Shown here one piece after another: positions 24,801 to 37,073 of a stretch of 64,000 bases of DNA. A model generated the notes under the pieces. It had not been told where the DNA came from. It was given only the letters and a program-made list of their open reading frames with translations, and did no database searches. The stretch spans positions 148,796 through 212,795 of the forward strand of contig BRXU01000064.1 in NCBI GenBank assembly GCA_030267565.1, read 5' to 3'. Origin of the DNA: Pleodorina starrii. Lineage: Eukaryota > Chlorophyta > Chlorophyceae > Chlamydomonadales > Volvocaceae. The position numbers and the translations under genes were made by a program. The first letter of the stretch is position 1; each line of letters starts with the position of its first letter.

Positions 24801-27368
24801 GGGCGTCTTGTACATGGCCAGGATGGGGCACAGCTTCTCCTGCAAGCACAGGCGGCACATGGGCACGAACCAAAGGCGCAACGATGCTGGACAACCCGGT
24901 ACTGGGCAACCGAATAAGCGAACCTGTGCGCGAATGCAAGCTACAACGCAGCTACCGGTAATCCAGAAAACTCGCATAGGCAGACCCTAACGAAGGGAAC
25001 ATGCTGCTCGCCCGCCCTCCCGCCCGCACCTGCGACAGCGGCTCGGTATCCCCGATCGTGTCCACCTCGCCAATCAGCACACGGGTGCCCTCCGGCACCT
25101 TGATGCCAAACAGCTGAGCCAGTTTGGGGATGGACTGCCCCACAATGTTAGGGTTGAGTCGGCCGTCAATCAGCACGCCGGCCCGGACCTGCACGAACGG
25201 GTGTAACGAGATCGCACGTGATACGACGTGCGCACAAGCACTACGTGCAGCAAGCAGACAGTCTCAGGCCCGACGCATCGCACACACCGCAACTTGACGG
25301 TGGCGTCCTTCCCCGTTGGGTCACTTCTTGCTATTCCCCGCACCTTGTTCTTCTCCTCCTCATTGAGGAAGTAGGCGCCGCGGTGGATGAATTCGGCGCG
25401 CACTTCGTCGTACACCTTGCCGACCACCACCACCGACTGCTCCGATGCGCAAATGACACCGTTGTCAAAGGTCTTGGACAGCATGATGGAGCTGACGGCC
25501 ATCTTGATGTCGGCCGTCTCGTCGATCAGCGCGGGCGTGTTGCCGGCGCCCACGCCCAGCGAGGGGTGACCAGATGAGTACGCGGCGCGCACCATCGCCG
25601 GGCCGCCGGTGGCAAGGATCAGGCTCACCTCCGGCGCCTGCATGAGCGCCTGAGACACCGGCAGCGACGGGTTCTCAACCCAGCTGATGATCTCCGGCGG
25701 CGCGCCTACGTGGCAAAAGGGAAGTGGCCAAGGGCTAGGTGGACGAACTGGGCTACGCGACATACATCCAACAGCTCAAGACGCTGGTAAAGCTCCGGTA
25801 AAGCTCACGCAATGCTTACTTTGAGCGAGCATGTTCCAGACACGACCAATAACCCAAGCCAGAGCACGAAGGGCGGTTTAGATGGCGCTGATGCCAAGGC
25901 CAGGCCGTGCTATAGCGGCATGCCACCCTTCCTTCAACTGCCAAATTATGTTAGATGCGCGATGGGCGAGCCCCGTCACAAATGATCGTGTGTTCCCAAC
26001 CAGCCGTGCCCGTATCTAGCTGAAGAGTCTCTGTGGAGGGAAAGCGGCTACGGAAACCGTCCACAAATACCCTGGCTTTTACAAACGCACCCATCCACAA
26101 CCATCCAGAAAGCTTAGGACTCACCCGCTGCCACCGCGGCATCGCGCACGATCTTGGCAGCGGCAATGGTGCACTTGGCGGCGCGTGGGTGGGGGCACAG
26201 CACCAGCGCGTTGCGAGTTTTGAGCGCCAGGAGAGCTTTGAAGATGGCCGTCGATGTGGGGTTCGTGGTGGGCACGATGCCTGGACATACAATGGGCAGC
26301 AGGAAGAAACACGTTCAACATTAAAGGGCAACAGCAGCGCCATCGCCTGCTTTTAAGTTTCGTCAAACCCCGGTCGAACCGCCCCCCCCCGTGCCCCTCG
26401 CTGAATCCGTGTACCCACCGGCAATGACGCCGACGGGCTCCGCCACCTTCTGGATGCCGCCGGACTCGTCCTCCTCGATAACGCCACAAGTCTTCGCGTT
26501 CTTGTACTTGTTGTAGATGAACTCGGACGCGAAGTGGTTCTTCACAACCTGAAGCCAGACATAAGGGCAGGGGGAGCAACTCTATTGGCTTCGCGGACAA
26601 CGGCAGGTCAACAACGCAATCTTATCACTTAAATCATATACCATGGAGAGCGGTCAAACGGAACAAGCTCCCTTACCTTGTCCTCGACCACGCCCATTCG
26701 GGTCTCCTCGACGGCCATCTTGGCAAGAGGTATGCGAGCGGCATTGGCAGCCTCGGCAGCATTCCGGAAGATCTCATCCACCTGAAAACAATTGCCCCGC
26801 TGACTTCGTTACCAAAAGCCGCTCGATTCACGCGTCCACTGAGGGAACGAAACGGAAAACTTGCAACCACCATAAGACACCCGGTACCATTGGCCGCGAG
26901 CCAACCCACAACATGGTGGCACATACCTGGGCCTGGGTGAAAACAGCATACTTCTGCTGGGATTCCTGGGCCCGCTTTAGCTGAGCCTTCAGCTGTGCCA
27001 GATGATCGTCAGCGACAGGTGGCCGCTCCTTTGCTAAGGGTGCAGCTGCAACAACCGCAGGCGCGACCTGCAGGCACAAAAAGAAATAAGTTGAGACCTC
27101 CTGGCACTTGCCGAAAAACATTGAGGAAGTGGCGGAAAATGACATGTCGAAAGCAGTCCCTGTGCCCTGCACAGGTTATTGCTACGCTCACCGGAGCGGA
27201 CACAGCAGCAGACTCGGTCTTGGGGGCGACTGGCGCAGGCGATGGAACGGCTTCGCACACGACGCGCTGAGCCCTGCGGCTGCCCAAGCGTGAAGCCACA
27301 TGCGCAACCGCCGTCAGCTTGGAGGTCTGGACGACGCCACGCTTGCAAGAGAGTAGATTGGTCGACAT
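21841..27368 (-). CDS. ADH1: Bifunctional aldehyde/alcohol dehydrogenase (ADHE), tandem copy A
   Basis: Converts acetyl-CoA to acetaldehyde and then ethanol with two NADH. Fifteen exons join in phase: 27192-27368, 26927-27067, 26677-26781, 26419-26548, 26125-26280, 25344-25705, 25030-25188, 24468-24839, 24044-24319, 23556-23766, 23231-23365, 22872-23054, 22516-22703, 22194-22312 and 21841-21985, giving 952 residues, normal for algal ADHE. Residues 1 to about 45 are Arg/Ser/Val rich and end near RVVCEA, like a plastid transit peptide. The aldehyde dehydrogenase half follows, with GVGAGNTP and a catalytic Cys in NGVICASEQS near residue 322. The iron-dependent alcohol dehydrogenase half has GGGSPMD near 617, TTSGTGSEVTP, and metal-ligand His in THALESY, GICHSMAHK and VPHGLANA. 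No break or missing catalytic residue is seen. A likely 5' UTR intron spans 27379-27556. The symbol follows the single Chlamydomonas gene; which copy is orthologous cannot be told here. Confidence 0.95.
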
Positions 27369-27470
27369 GATAGCTGGCCTGCAAACGGAGACGTGGAACC
27401 AGTCTGCGGAAAGTTCCCATGCCGTCCTCTAAGCGCAATCCCATGAGGACACCAATTGATAAGTAAGGTT

Positions 27471-27478
27471 CTTTTATA
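27471..27478 (-). promoter_or_regulatory. TATAAAAG motif upstream of ADHE copy A
   Basis: On the minus strand TATAAAAG lies 103 bp before the start codon. It is a perfect TATA box, but it falls inside a predicted 5' UTR intron (donor TTTGCAG|GTGAGC at 27556, acceptor GTTTGCAG at 27379). Either it is an alternative promoter or the intron call is wrong. A second AT-rich site, AATATAAGAT at about 27601-27610, would suit the intron-containing transcript. Confidence 0.4.
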
Positions 27479-27556
27479 TCATAAGAAGCGATAAGAACAC
27501 CATGGCCCAAACAGGTTGGGCTCCAGTCGGTGAGGCCGAAAGACAGGTGCGCTCAC

Positions 27557-29593
27557 CTGCAAACCTCGATTCGATAAGCACACCGGTGATGCGGTCAGGA
27601 ATCTTATATTTTACAAGTCTATGCTAGCTCTGTACACGAAAGTACAAACGTCAACCCGTGTCGGACAACAGGACGACGGTCGATACAAACACGTAGAGCT
27701 CACTCTCTTGACAACTTCAGACTATATTCTCAGCTGTATGCCTGAAATATGCGCTCTTGACCGCTTTTATGCTTTCCGACAGTACGGTACGGAAACTGCA
27801 TCCGGCCTGCATTTGCCTTTTGCCCATGACTAACAACCCATCCAAATAATAGGCGCTAAGACACTTGTTGTCAGCTGCTTGCATCGGCGGTCCCGAGCGC
27901 TGTGAGACAGGGTCTCCGAGACACCCGCAGTACGTTATCGGCGATTGCGTAACCTTTGTAACAATGGCATGTACTGCTGGTTGCCCGGCCGCAAAATAAG
28001 TGATTTCGCTGAGGTTGGTTCCAAACAAGTTTTTGGTATGAGTACGGTCACTGGCCGCTGACATCCCAACGTGAGAGTCTGTCGGTTGTCCCGCGTACGG
28101 CTAGGTTCACGCGAACACCTACATGGCTACCCTTGCACACGCAGGGGTTCTGCTGCCGTGTTGTTAAGAATAAAATGCTACTCAGGTTAATGTCTGCTGT
28201 TCGGGTAGAAGATCTTTCCTGTGTAGAGTGTAGTTAACTTCTTGTGAGTCCCCCGTTAGGCCCCGTTTATGCTTGGGGTTTACGAAAGCGACCCCAGCAT
28301 CAACGCCGACCGTTGCCAAAAGAATGTTAATTTTATATAATAAAGCTACTCTTTCGTCTTTCTCGTATCGGAAACGCGAGGTTGCCAGCATTTAGTCTGT
28401 CCACGCCCGGCCTGCGTAACGCCTTTCCCGTTCCGCAAATTTTGGTGAGGTTCGGCAGTTCGGGTTCACCCCGACACCAACTTATTTTGCTCGTGGGTAC
28501 CAGTATCCAATCATAAACCCAAACAGTTTGGTCGCTTTTACTCATATCTCCGCCGGCTTACGGTTTAACGAGTCCGCGTTTCCGAGGGACGAGGCGAGGT
28601 GAGGCGTGCCCTGAAGGCTGCAACAACTGTTCCCCACTTCCACCACGTGCCGCCGTCCTCACTGTTCGTGGCACTTCCATGCAGCTAACGTAACCCTTGT
28701 CCCGTTGCGGCTGATACAACCCTTACTGTTACTCACCCATTTACGCCCGTATCACCGATGGATTCTTCATTTTATAATTTGCGTTTTAACTTGTTCCGAG
28801 CTTTGTTGTTTATGTACGACCACTTCAGGCACGCAATACGAGCGCTGGGAGTGTCCGCCGCACCAGTTACACACGATGTACTCGTGAAAGAGAGGTTTCC
28901 CCCCTTTTGTAAGACCGCAAAGATGCTTAATGTTCTTGCCAAGTTCAACTCATGCTGCACAAAGCGCAGCTACCAGACATTGCCCTGCCACACATATTTG
29001 CGAGCTCTCGGCTCGGCTAAGACGACTCCCCACGTGCTCCACTTCCGTGTCAACCCTTCTGGTAACATCACGCGCAAACGCACTGCACACTGCACAACTT
29101 GCATACAACGGCTTCAATGTGGAGCCGTCTCCGTATACGTAATGTACAACACGGGACAGATACTCGACGTACGACTTCCTTGGGCCAACTACATCATCTC
29201 ATGCATCTCCGCACATCTCACATCATAATACACTCACATTCCGTACAACACATACAAACTGCGCACACATTTGCTGGATCATGCATGGTCTCTGCAAATG
29301 CTGTCCAAACGGGGGAACAATCAAGAATTCCTCGCTGGAGCAAGCATGCACGCGGGAACAGTCTTCCACATGTACCACGCACGCACGCGAAGTAGTAGCA
29401 TGGCGCTGTGTCCTAGTGCAAGGAATGATCGAGATCATATGAGCACACAAACAAGAGTGGAAAGAATAAATGCATGCCGCTGCACTGTCCTGCACGACGA
29501 CGCCTCACTCGGAATGAGCCGACATGAATGGTGCGCTGAGCACTTCTCTCGAGGTGGCGAAAAGAATTCTGTCCTCTCGGGGGGCAAGGCAAA
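27557..29593. other. Spacer between the tandem ADHE genes
   Basis: About 2 kb, more AT-rich than the genes. It should hold the promoter of copy A on its left and the 3' UTR of copy B on its right (a minus-strand TGTAA lies at 28867-28871, about 720 bp after the copy B stop). Open frames are short and have no recognisable products or chaining splice sites. Confidence 0.55.
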
Positions 29594-32500
29594 TTACACC
29601 TTGCTGAAGAACTCGAGCGACTTGATGGGCAGGATGGGCGCCTCGTAGGCGTCGATGTAAATCTGCTTCAGGTCCGCGATCAGCGGGTAGCGCGGGTTGG
29701 CGCCCGTGCACTGGTCGTCGAAGGCCTCCTCGGCCAGGCTGCACAAGGGGGTGAGGACAGCAAATACGTGATGTGACAAACCCCAACGTCCCAGTGCAGC
29801 GATGTTTGCCGTACAACAATGTGCCGACGTTTACTTTCCGTTTCACTTTTGCATCTGGCATTTGACGTTTCCGTTACATCAATGAACTTACGCGTCGAGC
29901 CGCTGCAGGTACTGCTCGCCCTTGCTCGGGTCGTTGAAGATCTCCTTGATGGTGGCCGGCACGTCACACTGCTTCTTCAGGTTCTCGACCGCCTCGATCA
30001 GCTTGACGACCTGCGGGAGGCATGCCTTTCGCCTGAACGAACGGAGATGGAATGCCCCCATAGCTTTCCGAGGCCCTGGGTTGCCGGCGTATCCTGCCAT
30101 TAGACAAATAGACCTTCGACGCGATGATGTCGGGGTCAAAAGCAAACAGCGCGGCTGAATGCAGATGCTGTGCACCGCCGCACGCACCTGCTCGTCCGGA
30201 GTGCTGCCGCCCAGGCCCAGCATGGCCGCCAGCTCGGCGTAAGCGTTCTTGGCGTTGGGGTACTGGTACTGGGGGAAGGCCGCCTGCTTAGCAGGCATGT
30301 CCGTAGCATTGTAGCGGATGACGTGGCTGATCAGCGCAGCGTTGGCCAGGCCGTGCGGCACGTGGAAGGCGGCGCCTGTGATGAGGTTGTTGACAGGGGC
30401 AGCAAGCGCGCGGAATTAATCAATTTACCCAGAACAATCATCAGAAACAAAAAGGAGGCACGGGCAGAAGCTACTATCGGAGACCTAGCGCCAGTTTGCT
30501 GAATAGGTTGGCAAGCACTGTCATTTACTCAATAGCACTCAAAACATCTCCCCACGCCTGTAATACGCCCTTTGTAGCATGTATGGGAGAATATACGTAT
30601 AGCCCCCCGCGTACCCACCGAGCTTGTGCGCCATCGAGTGGCAGATGCCCAGGAAGGCGTTGGCGAACGCCATGCCGGCGATGGTGGCCGCGTAGTGCAC
30701 CTTCTCGCGCGCCTCGAAGTCGTTGGCACCGTTGGTATAAGCGCGCGGCAGGTACTTGAACAACAGCTGAATAGCCTCGCGGGACAGGCCGCGGGTGTAC
30801 TCTGTGCACAGGTGGAAGCGGAATTGTATCACAGCGGGAGAGTCAGCGGGAGAATCGGTGAGTATCGGACTCGATACAGCAGGGCGCCTGGGAGCTGTGT
30901 GTTGGTCGCAGCAGGCGCAACATCACCCACCCGTGGAGCAGATGGACACGTAACTCTCCAGCGCGTGCGTGAGCGCATCAATGCCGCCCCAAGCCGTGAG
31001 CTTCTTGGGGATGTTGAGGACCAGTTGCGGGTCCACGATGGCCATGCTGGGCGTCAGCGCGTAATCTGCGGGGATAAGGTCAACGATGGGTGACGGGCGA
31101 GAAGAGGGATGTCCCGGTCGCGTGCAGCAGGCGCAACGGTTCTAATGTATCTGGAGGTGTCGTGTCATCTTGCCACCTACCGGCCAGCGGGTACTTGGCG
31201 CCCATCCGCTCATCTGTGACGACCGAGAAGGGGGTGACCTCGGAGCCGGTGCCGCTGGTGGTGGGGATGCAGACCATGGTGGCCTTCTTGCCCAGCTCCG
31301 GAACCTCATACACGCGCTTGCGAATATCCATGAAGCGCATGGCCAGGCCGTCGAAGCGGGTCTCGGGGCACTCGTACATGAGCCACATGATCTACAAGGG
31401 CGACGGAACGGGCAAGTGAATACTGACATCTATGAAAGGCTCCCAAGCCAGGGCAGGCCCGTGCAGGAGTAGCCAACCTTAGCCTCAACGTATGGGAATT
31501 GCCACCATCGGGGTGAATACAATTTCTGCCGCGCACAGCAGGAGGCATTCCCGAGGGGCCAAAAAGGCAGGCAGCAGTGCCACGGGGGCGCACTTATTCT
31601 TCAGTGCATACGTTGTGCTCACTAGTACCGCAGCAAAACACCGCTCGACGTCAATGCTTGCGTGTCCGTACCTTGGCCGCGTCCATGGGCGAGCCACCTC
31701 CCATGGCGATGATGACGTCCGGCTTGAACTCCAGGATCTCGCTGAGACCGGCGTTGATGCACGCGAGGGTCGGGTCGGGCGTGACGTGGTAGAAAACCTG
31801 GTGGTGGATGTTAAGGCCGTCCAGGATATTGGTCACCTTGTCCGCGTAGCCCAGGTCAAAGAGCGGTTTGTCGGTGACGATGAAGGCGCGCTGCTTGCCG
31901 ATCAGGTCGCGCAGCGCCACCTCCAGGCAGCCGCCCTTGAAGTAAATCTGGAGGTTGGGGATAGGAGCGCAAGGAAAAGACGCGTTGGGGGTCCAAGGTG
32001 ATAGAAGTCGGCTCGGTCGGACAAGATACCGGAACCCACAGCCCGGTTCAACAACAGTGAAGTGAAACCCCCAAAACAACTTGAATGCCACCCTCCACTC
32101 CCGCACACCTTGGGCGGCACGCGGAACCAGAGCATGTTCTCGCGGCGGGAGGTCACGGTCTTGATGTTGATGAGGTGCTGAGGGCCGACGTTGTTGGAGA
32201 CCGAGGTGGAGCCCCATGTGCCGCAGCCCAGCGTGAGCGAGGGGTCCAGGTGGAAGTTGTACAGGTCGCCAATGGCGCCCTGGGACGCGGGCGTGTTGAT
32301 GAGGATGCGCACCGTCTTAACGGTGGACTCGAACAGCTGAATGTGGGCCTTGTTGAGCGGGTTGGTGTACAGCACGCTGGTGTGGCCGGCACCGCCGTAC
32401 ATGATCAGGCTGTGGCCGGCCTGCACGGCGGCCTCGAAGGTGGGCGTCTTGTACATGGCCAGGATTGGGCACAGCTTCTCCTGCAAACCACCATGCACAC

Positions 32501-35282
32501 AAATGGACGAAAATGGATCAAAACGGCGGACTTTTGCATACGGGGAGGGTAATATAGAGCAGGAAGCATTGCCACCAAGCAATTGCAATCAACCCAAATT
32601 CAGTCCGGGGAGCTTGCAAACAAGCTTCATGCCTTCATGCGCACCCACAAAGATTACAAAACCCTATAACACCGCCGTGTTGAGCAGTTGGGCGCCTAGC
32701 CTTGTAATGGCGTGATGTGCCGACTCACACAACGGCCGCTCAACTCCACACTCGACGTCGCCCTCCCGCCCGCACCTGCGACAGCGGCTCGGTATCCCCG
32801 ATCGTGTCCACCTCGCCAATCAGCACCCGGGTGCCCTCCGGCACCTTGATGCCGAACAGCTGGGCCAGCTTGGGAATGGACTGCCCCACAATGTTAGGGT
32901 TGAGCTTCCCGTCCACAACCACACCGGCGCGGACCTGCAGCCAACGGAAATAAAGGGCCAGTACGGCGCCAACAGTGTTCATTGGATGCGTGGCTTTCGT
33001 TAAAAAAAACCAGTAAGCTTCTCACATTTTTCACGGGAAAAACAACCATGTCCCGTTTACAGGCACGCAAAAAGCTGCACAAGACCATGCGTTCACTGTG
33101 CAGCCGACAAGGTTTACGCCGACTTAATACTGAACAGATGAATGAAACGAGCAGAGAGCGCGACCCGCACCTTGTTCTTCTCCTCCTCATTGAGGAAGTA
33201 GGCGCCACGGCGCTGGAACTCAGCGCGCACTTCGTCGTACACCTTGCCGACCACCACCACCGACTGCTCCGATGCGCAAATGACACCGTTGTCGAAGGTC
33301 TTGGACAGCATGATGGAGCTGACGGCCATCTTGATGTCGGCCGTCTCGTCGATCAGCGCGGGCGTGTTGCCGGCGCCCACGCCCAGCGAGGGGTGACCAG
33401 ATGAGTACGCGGCGCGCACCATCGCCGGGCCGCCGGTGGCAAGGATCAGGCTCACCTCCGGCGCCTGCATCAGCGCCTGAGACACCGGCAGCGACGGGTT
33501 CTCAACCCAGCTGATGATCTCCGGCGGTGCGCCTACGTGGCAGATGTAGGGAGGGCAGCAGGCCAACTTAGTGCCTGACGAGGGACGTCTCCCACATTTT
33601 GCTTTCAAACCTCGGTTGGAAGGCTCCAACTAACTGAAGTCAGAACGCCAAGAATACAGCATGAGATGGTCTGAATGTAGGAATGCGCAGTGCAGCCGCG
33701 ACTAGCAATGGCAACAACGGCGAGCGCTGCAGCATCACAGCAAAGGTACGCACCGGCGGCGACTGCGGCATCGCGCACAATCTTGGCGGCAGCGATGGTG
33801 GACTTGGCGGCGCGTGGGTGGGGGCACAGCACCAGCGCGTTGCGAGTCTTGAGCGACAGGAGGGCCTTGAAGATGGCCGTCGATGTGGGGTTCGTGGTGG
33901 GCACGATGCCTGGACAGGTAGGTAGGGTCACGAGCTCACGACCAATGATAGGGAGGACGGTTGAGCACTACCGTGAGAGAAGCAAGGGACCAGCAGAACA
34001 AAGGTTCACCGCAGATATCGCCGAACAGCTCACGATTAATCCACAACCAACTAACCCACCTGCGATGACGCCGACGGGCTCCGCCACCTTCTGGATGCCG
34101 CCGGCGACGTCCTCCTCGATGATGCCGCAGGTCTTCACGTGCTTGTACTTGTTGTAAATGAACTCGGACGCGAAATGGTTCTTCACAACCTGTAAGAAGT
34201 GACAAACAAACGGCAGTTCATGGAAGGGTAAAGGCGGAGCGGGGAGCTCGATCGAAAGCTGAGCAGCAAGGCGAATGCGGACAGGGAGCGATGTTTCCCA
34301 TGTTAGGTCACGTAAATGAAAGCGCTTTATTTACATGACCTACCGTGACGTCTGATCACAGTGCGCACGGAATCTTTTCCATGTGTAAGGATTCGAATAC
34401 CGGTAGTTGCGACACCGGCGCACGTTGAAACGGCCTGGACCGTCCTCCCCATGCCGTCCCAACGAATAATCGCTGAACTCCCCGCAACGCCCCACCTTGT
34501 CCTCAACGACACCCATCCGAGTCTCCTCCACAGCCATCTTGGCCAGGGGGATGCGGGCGGCGTTGGCAGCCTCGGCAGCCCTCCGGAAGATGTCGTCCAC
34601 CTGATTGGAGCGCATACATGGTGCCCACAAATAAAACAATAAACTGGCCGTTCTGCCCGGGTTTTGCACTTGCCTCATCACAAGTGCGCCAGGAGCATCC
34701 CTGCCCGAAGCACCACCTGTGAGGACCTGTGTCAACAACCCGCTAACCCAGCGCACGTTATGGTACACGCGCACCCCAAACACACGCACCTGCTCCTGGG
34801 TGAAGGTGGAGTACTTGCGCTGAGACTCCAGAGAACGCTTCAGTTGGGACTTGAGGCCGGCAAGCTGGTCGTCGGCAACTGGCGGGCGCTCCTTGACAGC
34901 AGGCGCCCCGTGAGCGGCAACAGGTGCTGCGGTCGCCTGTAGAGGCGGGAACACAGCAACATAGAATGCATTGGCACGGTTATTTCAAGCAGGATTACGC
35001 AAGCTGCAAAATAAGCGTCTCGCAGGTGACCAAAGCTGCGGATGGGGAAGGCTGTGGTAACTCCTTCCACATAGCCAAAATAATTCCTAATGCAAAATGC
35101 TCACGAACCTGTGGCACGGTCGTAGCGCCAGTCTTCGGCGCAACCGGAGGGGGTGAAGCAGCGGCCTCGCAGACGACGCGAGCCGGCCTGCGGCTTACGG
35201 CAGCCGGCAGAGAAACCGCCGGAACAAGCTTGGAGGGGGCGCCGAGCCCAGTCTTGCAAGATTTGAATGACTTCGACATCAT
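29594..35282 (-). CDS. Bifunctional aldehyde/alcohol dehydrogenase (ADHE), tandem copy B
   Basis: Same enzyme as its downstream neighbour, in the same orientation. Fifteen exons: 35109-35282, 34790-34936, 34496-34600, 34060-34189, 33754-33909, 33171-33532, 32776-32934, 32109-32480, 31672-31947, 31181-31391, 30931-31065, 30619-30801, 30188-30375, 29892-30010 and 29594-29738, giving 953 residues. Every exon from the third on has exactly the length of its partner in copy A. The catalytic Cys (NGVICASEQS), GGGSPMD, THALESY, GICHSMAHK and HGLANA are all kept, so both copies look active. The first two exons differ most: this copy starts MMSKSFKSCKTGLGAPSKL and reaches RVVCEA before a different Pro/Ala linker. 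Two ATG codons are adjacent (35282, 35279); the upstream one is reported. A probable 5' UTR intron runs 35292-35536 (donor ATACAG|GTATGT). Confidence 0.95.
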
Positions 35283-35536
35283 GGTGATAATCTGCGATAC
35301 AAGGCGCAGTCAGACACGGATTGGCGCAAAGTGAGTGCGATGCCCAAAATCTACGGGACAGAATGCGCCAGGCCCAGGCCATAGTGTCCGCCAACGCAAG
35401 TTCACGTCTATCACTGAGCAACTCCCTGGCTCAATCCTGCCAAGATCAGGGTGACCCAGCCCAATGACAACGAAAAGCGTCGAGTTGGTTGCGATGGAAG
35501 ATGGCCCAGAGCCCAAGCCATACGCCGCCAACATAC

Positions 35537-37073
35537 CTGTATGCCTTGCCCTTGCGTGAACAACGCTTTAAGATAAAGTTATTGGGAGCACGACGCGGTT
35601 AAGCAGCGGGACCGGTCGAAGGGATGGGTAGGTCTCTTCAGTTCGATCAGCTGAACTTCACCGTGAAGACGACAGGACAGTTGAAAGCGGCAGCACTACT
35701 TTTGACTGGATGTTAGCTCATACTCGGGGTATTTGTATTGTCACTCCGGCATCATTTGTCGTACAGGGTTGCAAATTTGGGCATTGGCGCCACGACAGGT
35801 CGCGCCGAGAAACGCCGAACGCCGAAACCTGGCGCCTAAGGCATATTACAGAGTTACGGATGTGAAGTCAAGGACATCTATGATGGGCATCAATTAGAAT
35901 GTGCGCTTACGCAAAGGCACCGTCGCGGAAAAGCGCCAGCGAATGATCAACCAACGCAACGGAATTCTGCAAGTTTCGTCGCAATCAACGCCCTTTGGTA
36001 AAGGGACTTCCAATGATTCAATGAAGTTAATGACGGCGAATGACGTTTCCAAGTGTACTATCATAGACGGGTAACTCTTGGCCATCGGTAGTGAAGCACG
36101 AAACAGCAAGGCCCTAAAGTTAGGGCTTGTAGGGCTTAAGGTCTTCAGCTTTCTTATTGTGTCAGTGGTCTCTGCCTATGCTGTGGCCTACATTTCGAGC
36201 GACGTGCGGACCTTGCGGACTTCTCAGCGGTATAGCCGTGAGCCCGCAAAATGTATTTCGCTGAACTCCCACATTGGCGTTCACATTTTACGCCAGGCGT
36301 TTATTGGACGACCCATATTGATTATATGATCTAACGGCCCTCTTCCGCGGGCGGCATCGCATCCGTCGACGCTATCATTGGCGTGCGCGCTGCTTTGTTT
36401 CGCTGTTATTCCGGCCATCTGATGTCCACGCAGTCAAGCCTGTCTCCAACATGTCATGTCAAACGACAATGATTCTGAAAATGCTGCCCGTATTTACGTA
36501 TGCTGCGGTCACGAAGGCTGCCACGAGTTCGATGCCAAAGGCCCACAGGTCCCGGCAGCCGCGCGCGGTGAACAACGCGTGCGCAATTATCATTCAAGGT
36601 CGCGGATGGGTACTGGCCTGGCCCTCGGTCCTCGGTCGCCTACGCCCCTCTTCTGCGGTACCGTTTTTCACTGCCCCTACGAAACGCATACTTGCCAACG
36701 TCTCGCGCCATGGAACACGCCAGTGACACCCCCCCCCGATCGCCGCGGACATGTGCGCGTTGAGCTCGTGACGGTTGTGGCCTTTTTCCACGCGATGATA
36801 GTCCATGCATAAGCTGCTGGCGACCGCGTATACCAGCAATGGAGGAAAGACCAAAACACCCGTTTCACACAGCATAATTGCCGGTCCTTTCCCCATAGGA
36901 GGAACAACACCTGCACGCACCTCGACGCAAGCCCATCAGATGCCGCATGTGGTTTACGCAGCGGCAGCGGCACTCGTGCGAGCGATCCGCTCGCACAGCA
37001 GAATGGAACGGTTGCTTGGGTGCGCGGGGGCGTCACGCTCCTCCGGCTTCGTGGGCTCCTCAGGCTGCCTGCC
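35537..37073. other. Spacer between ADHE copy B and the methyltransferase gene
   Basis: About 1.5 kb. The left part should hold the copy B promoter and first UTR exon; the right part should hold the 3' UTR of the minus-strand methyltransferase. No coherent gene or repeat is recognised, and no strong TATA box is visible before copy B. Confidence 0.5.

Noticed and set aside
27471..27478. Confident main promoter for ADHE copy A at TATAAAAG
   Set aside because: It overlaps a predicted 5' UTR intron with strong splice sites, so it is kept only as a tentative site.
21843..34954. Plus-strand open frames opposite ADHE exons (VGDRGGAPCAAAQ type)
   Set aside because: Shadows of GC-rich coding exons; they occur at the same place in both copies because the exons are duplicated.
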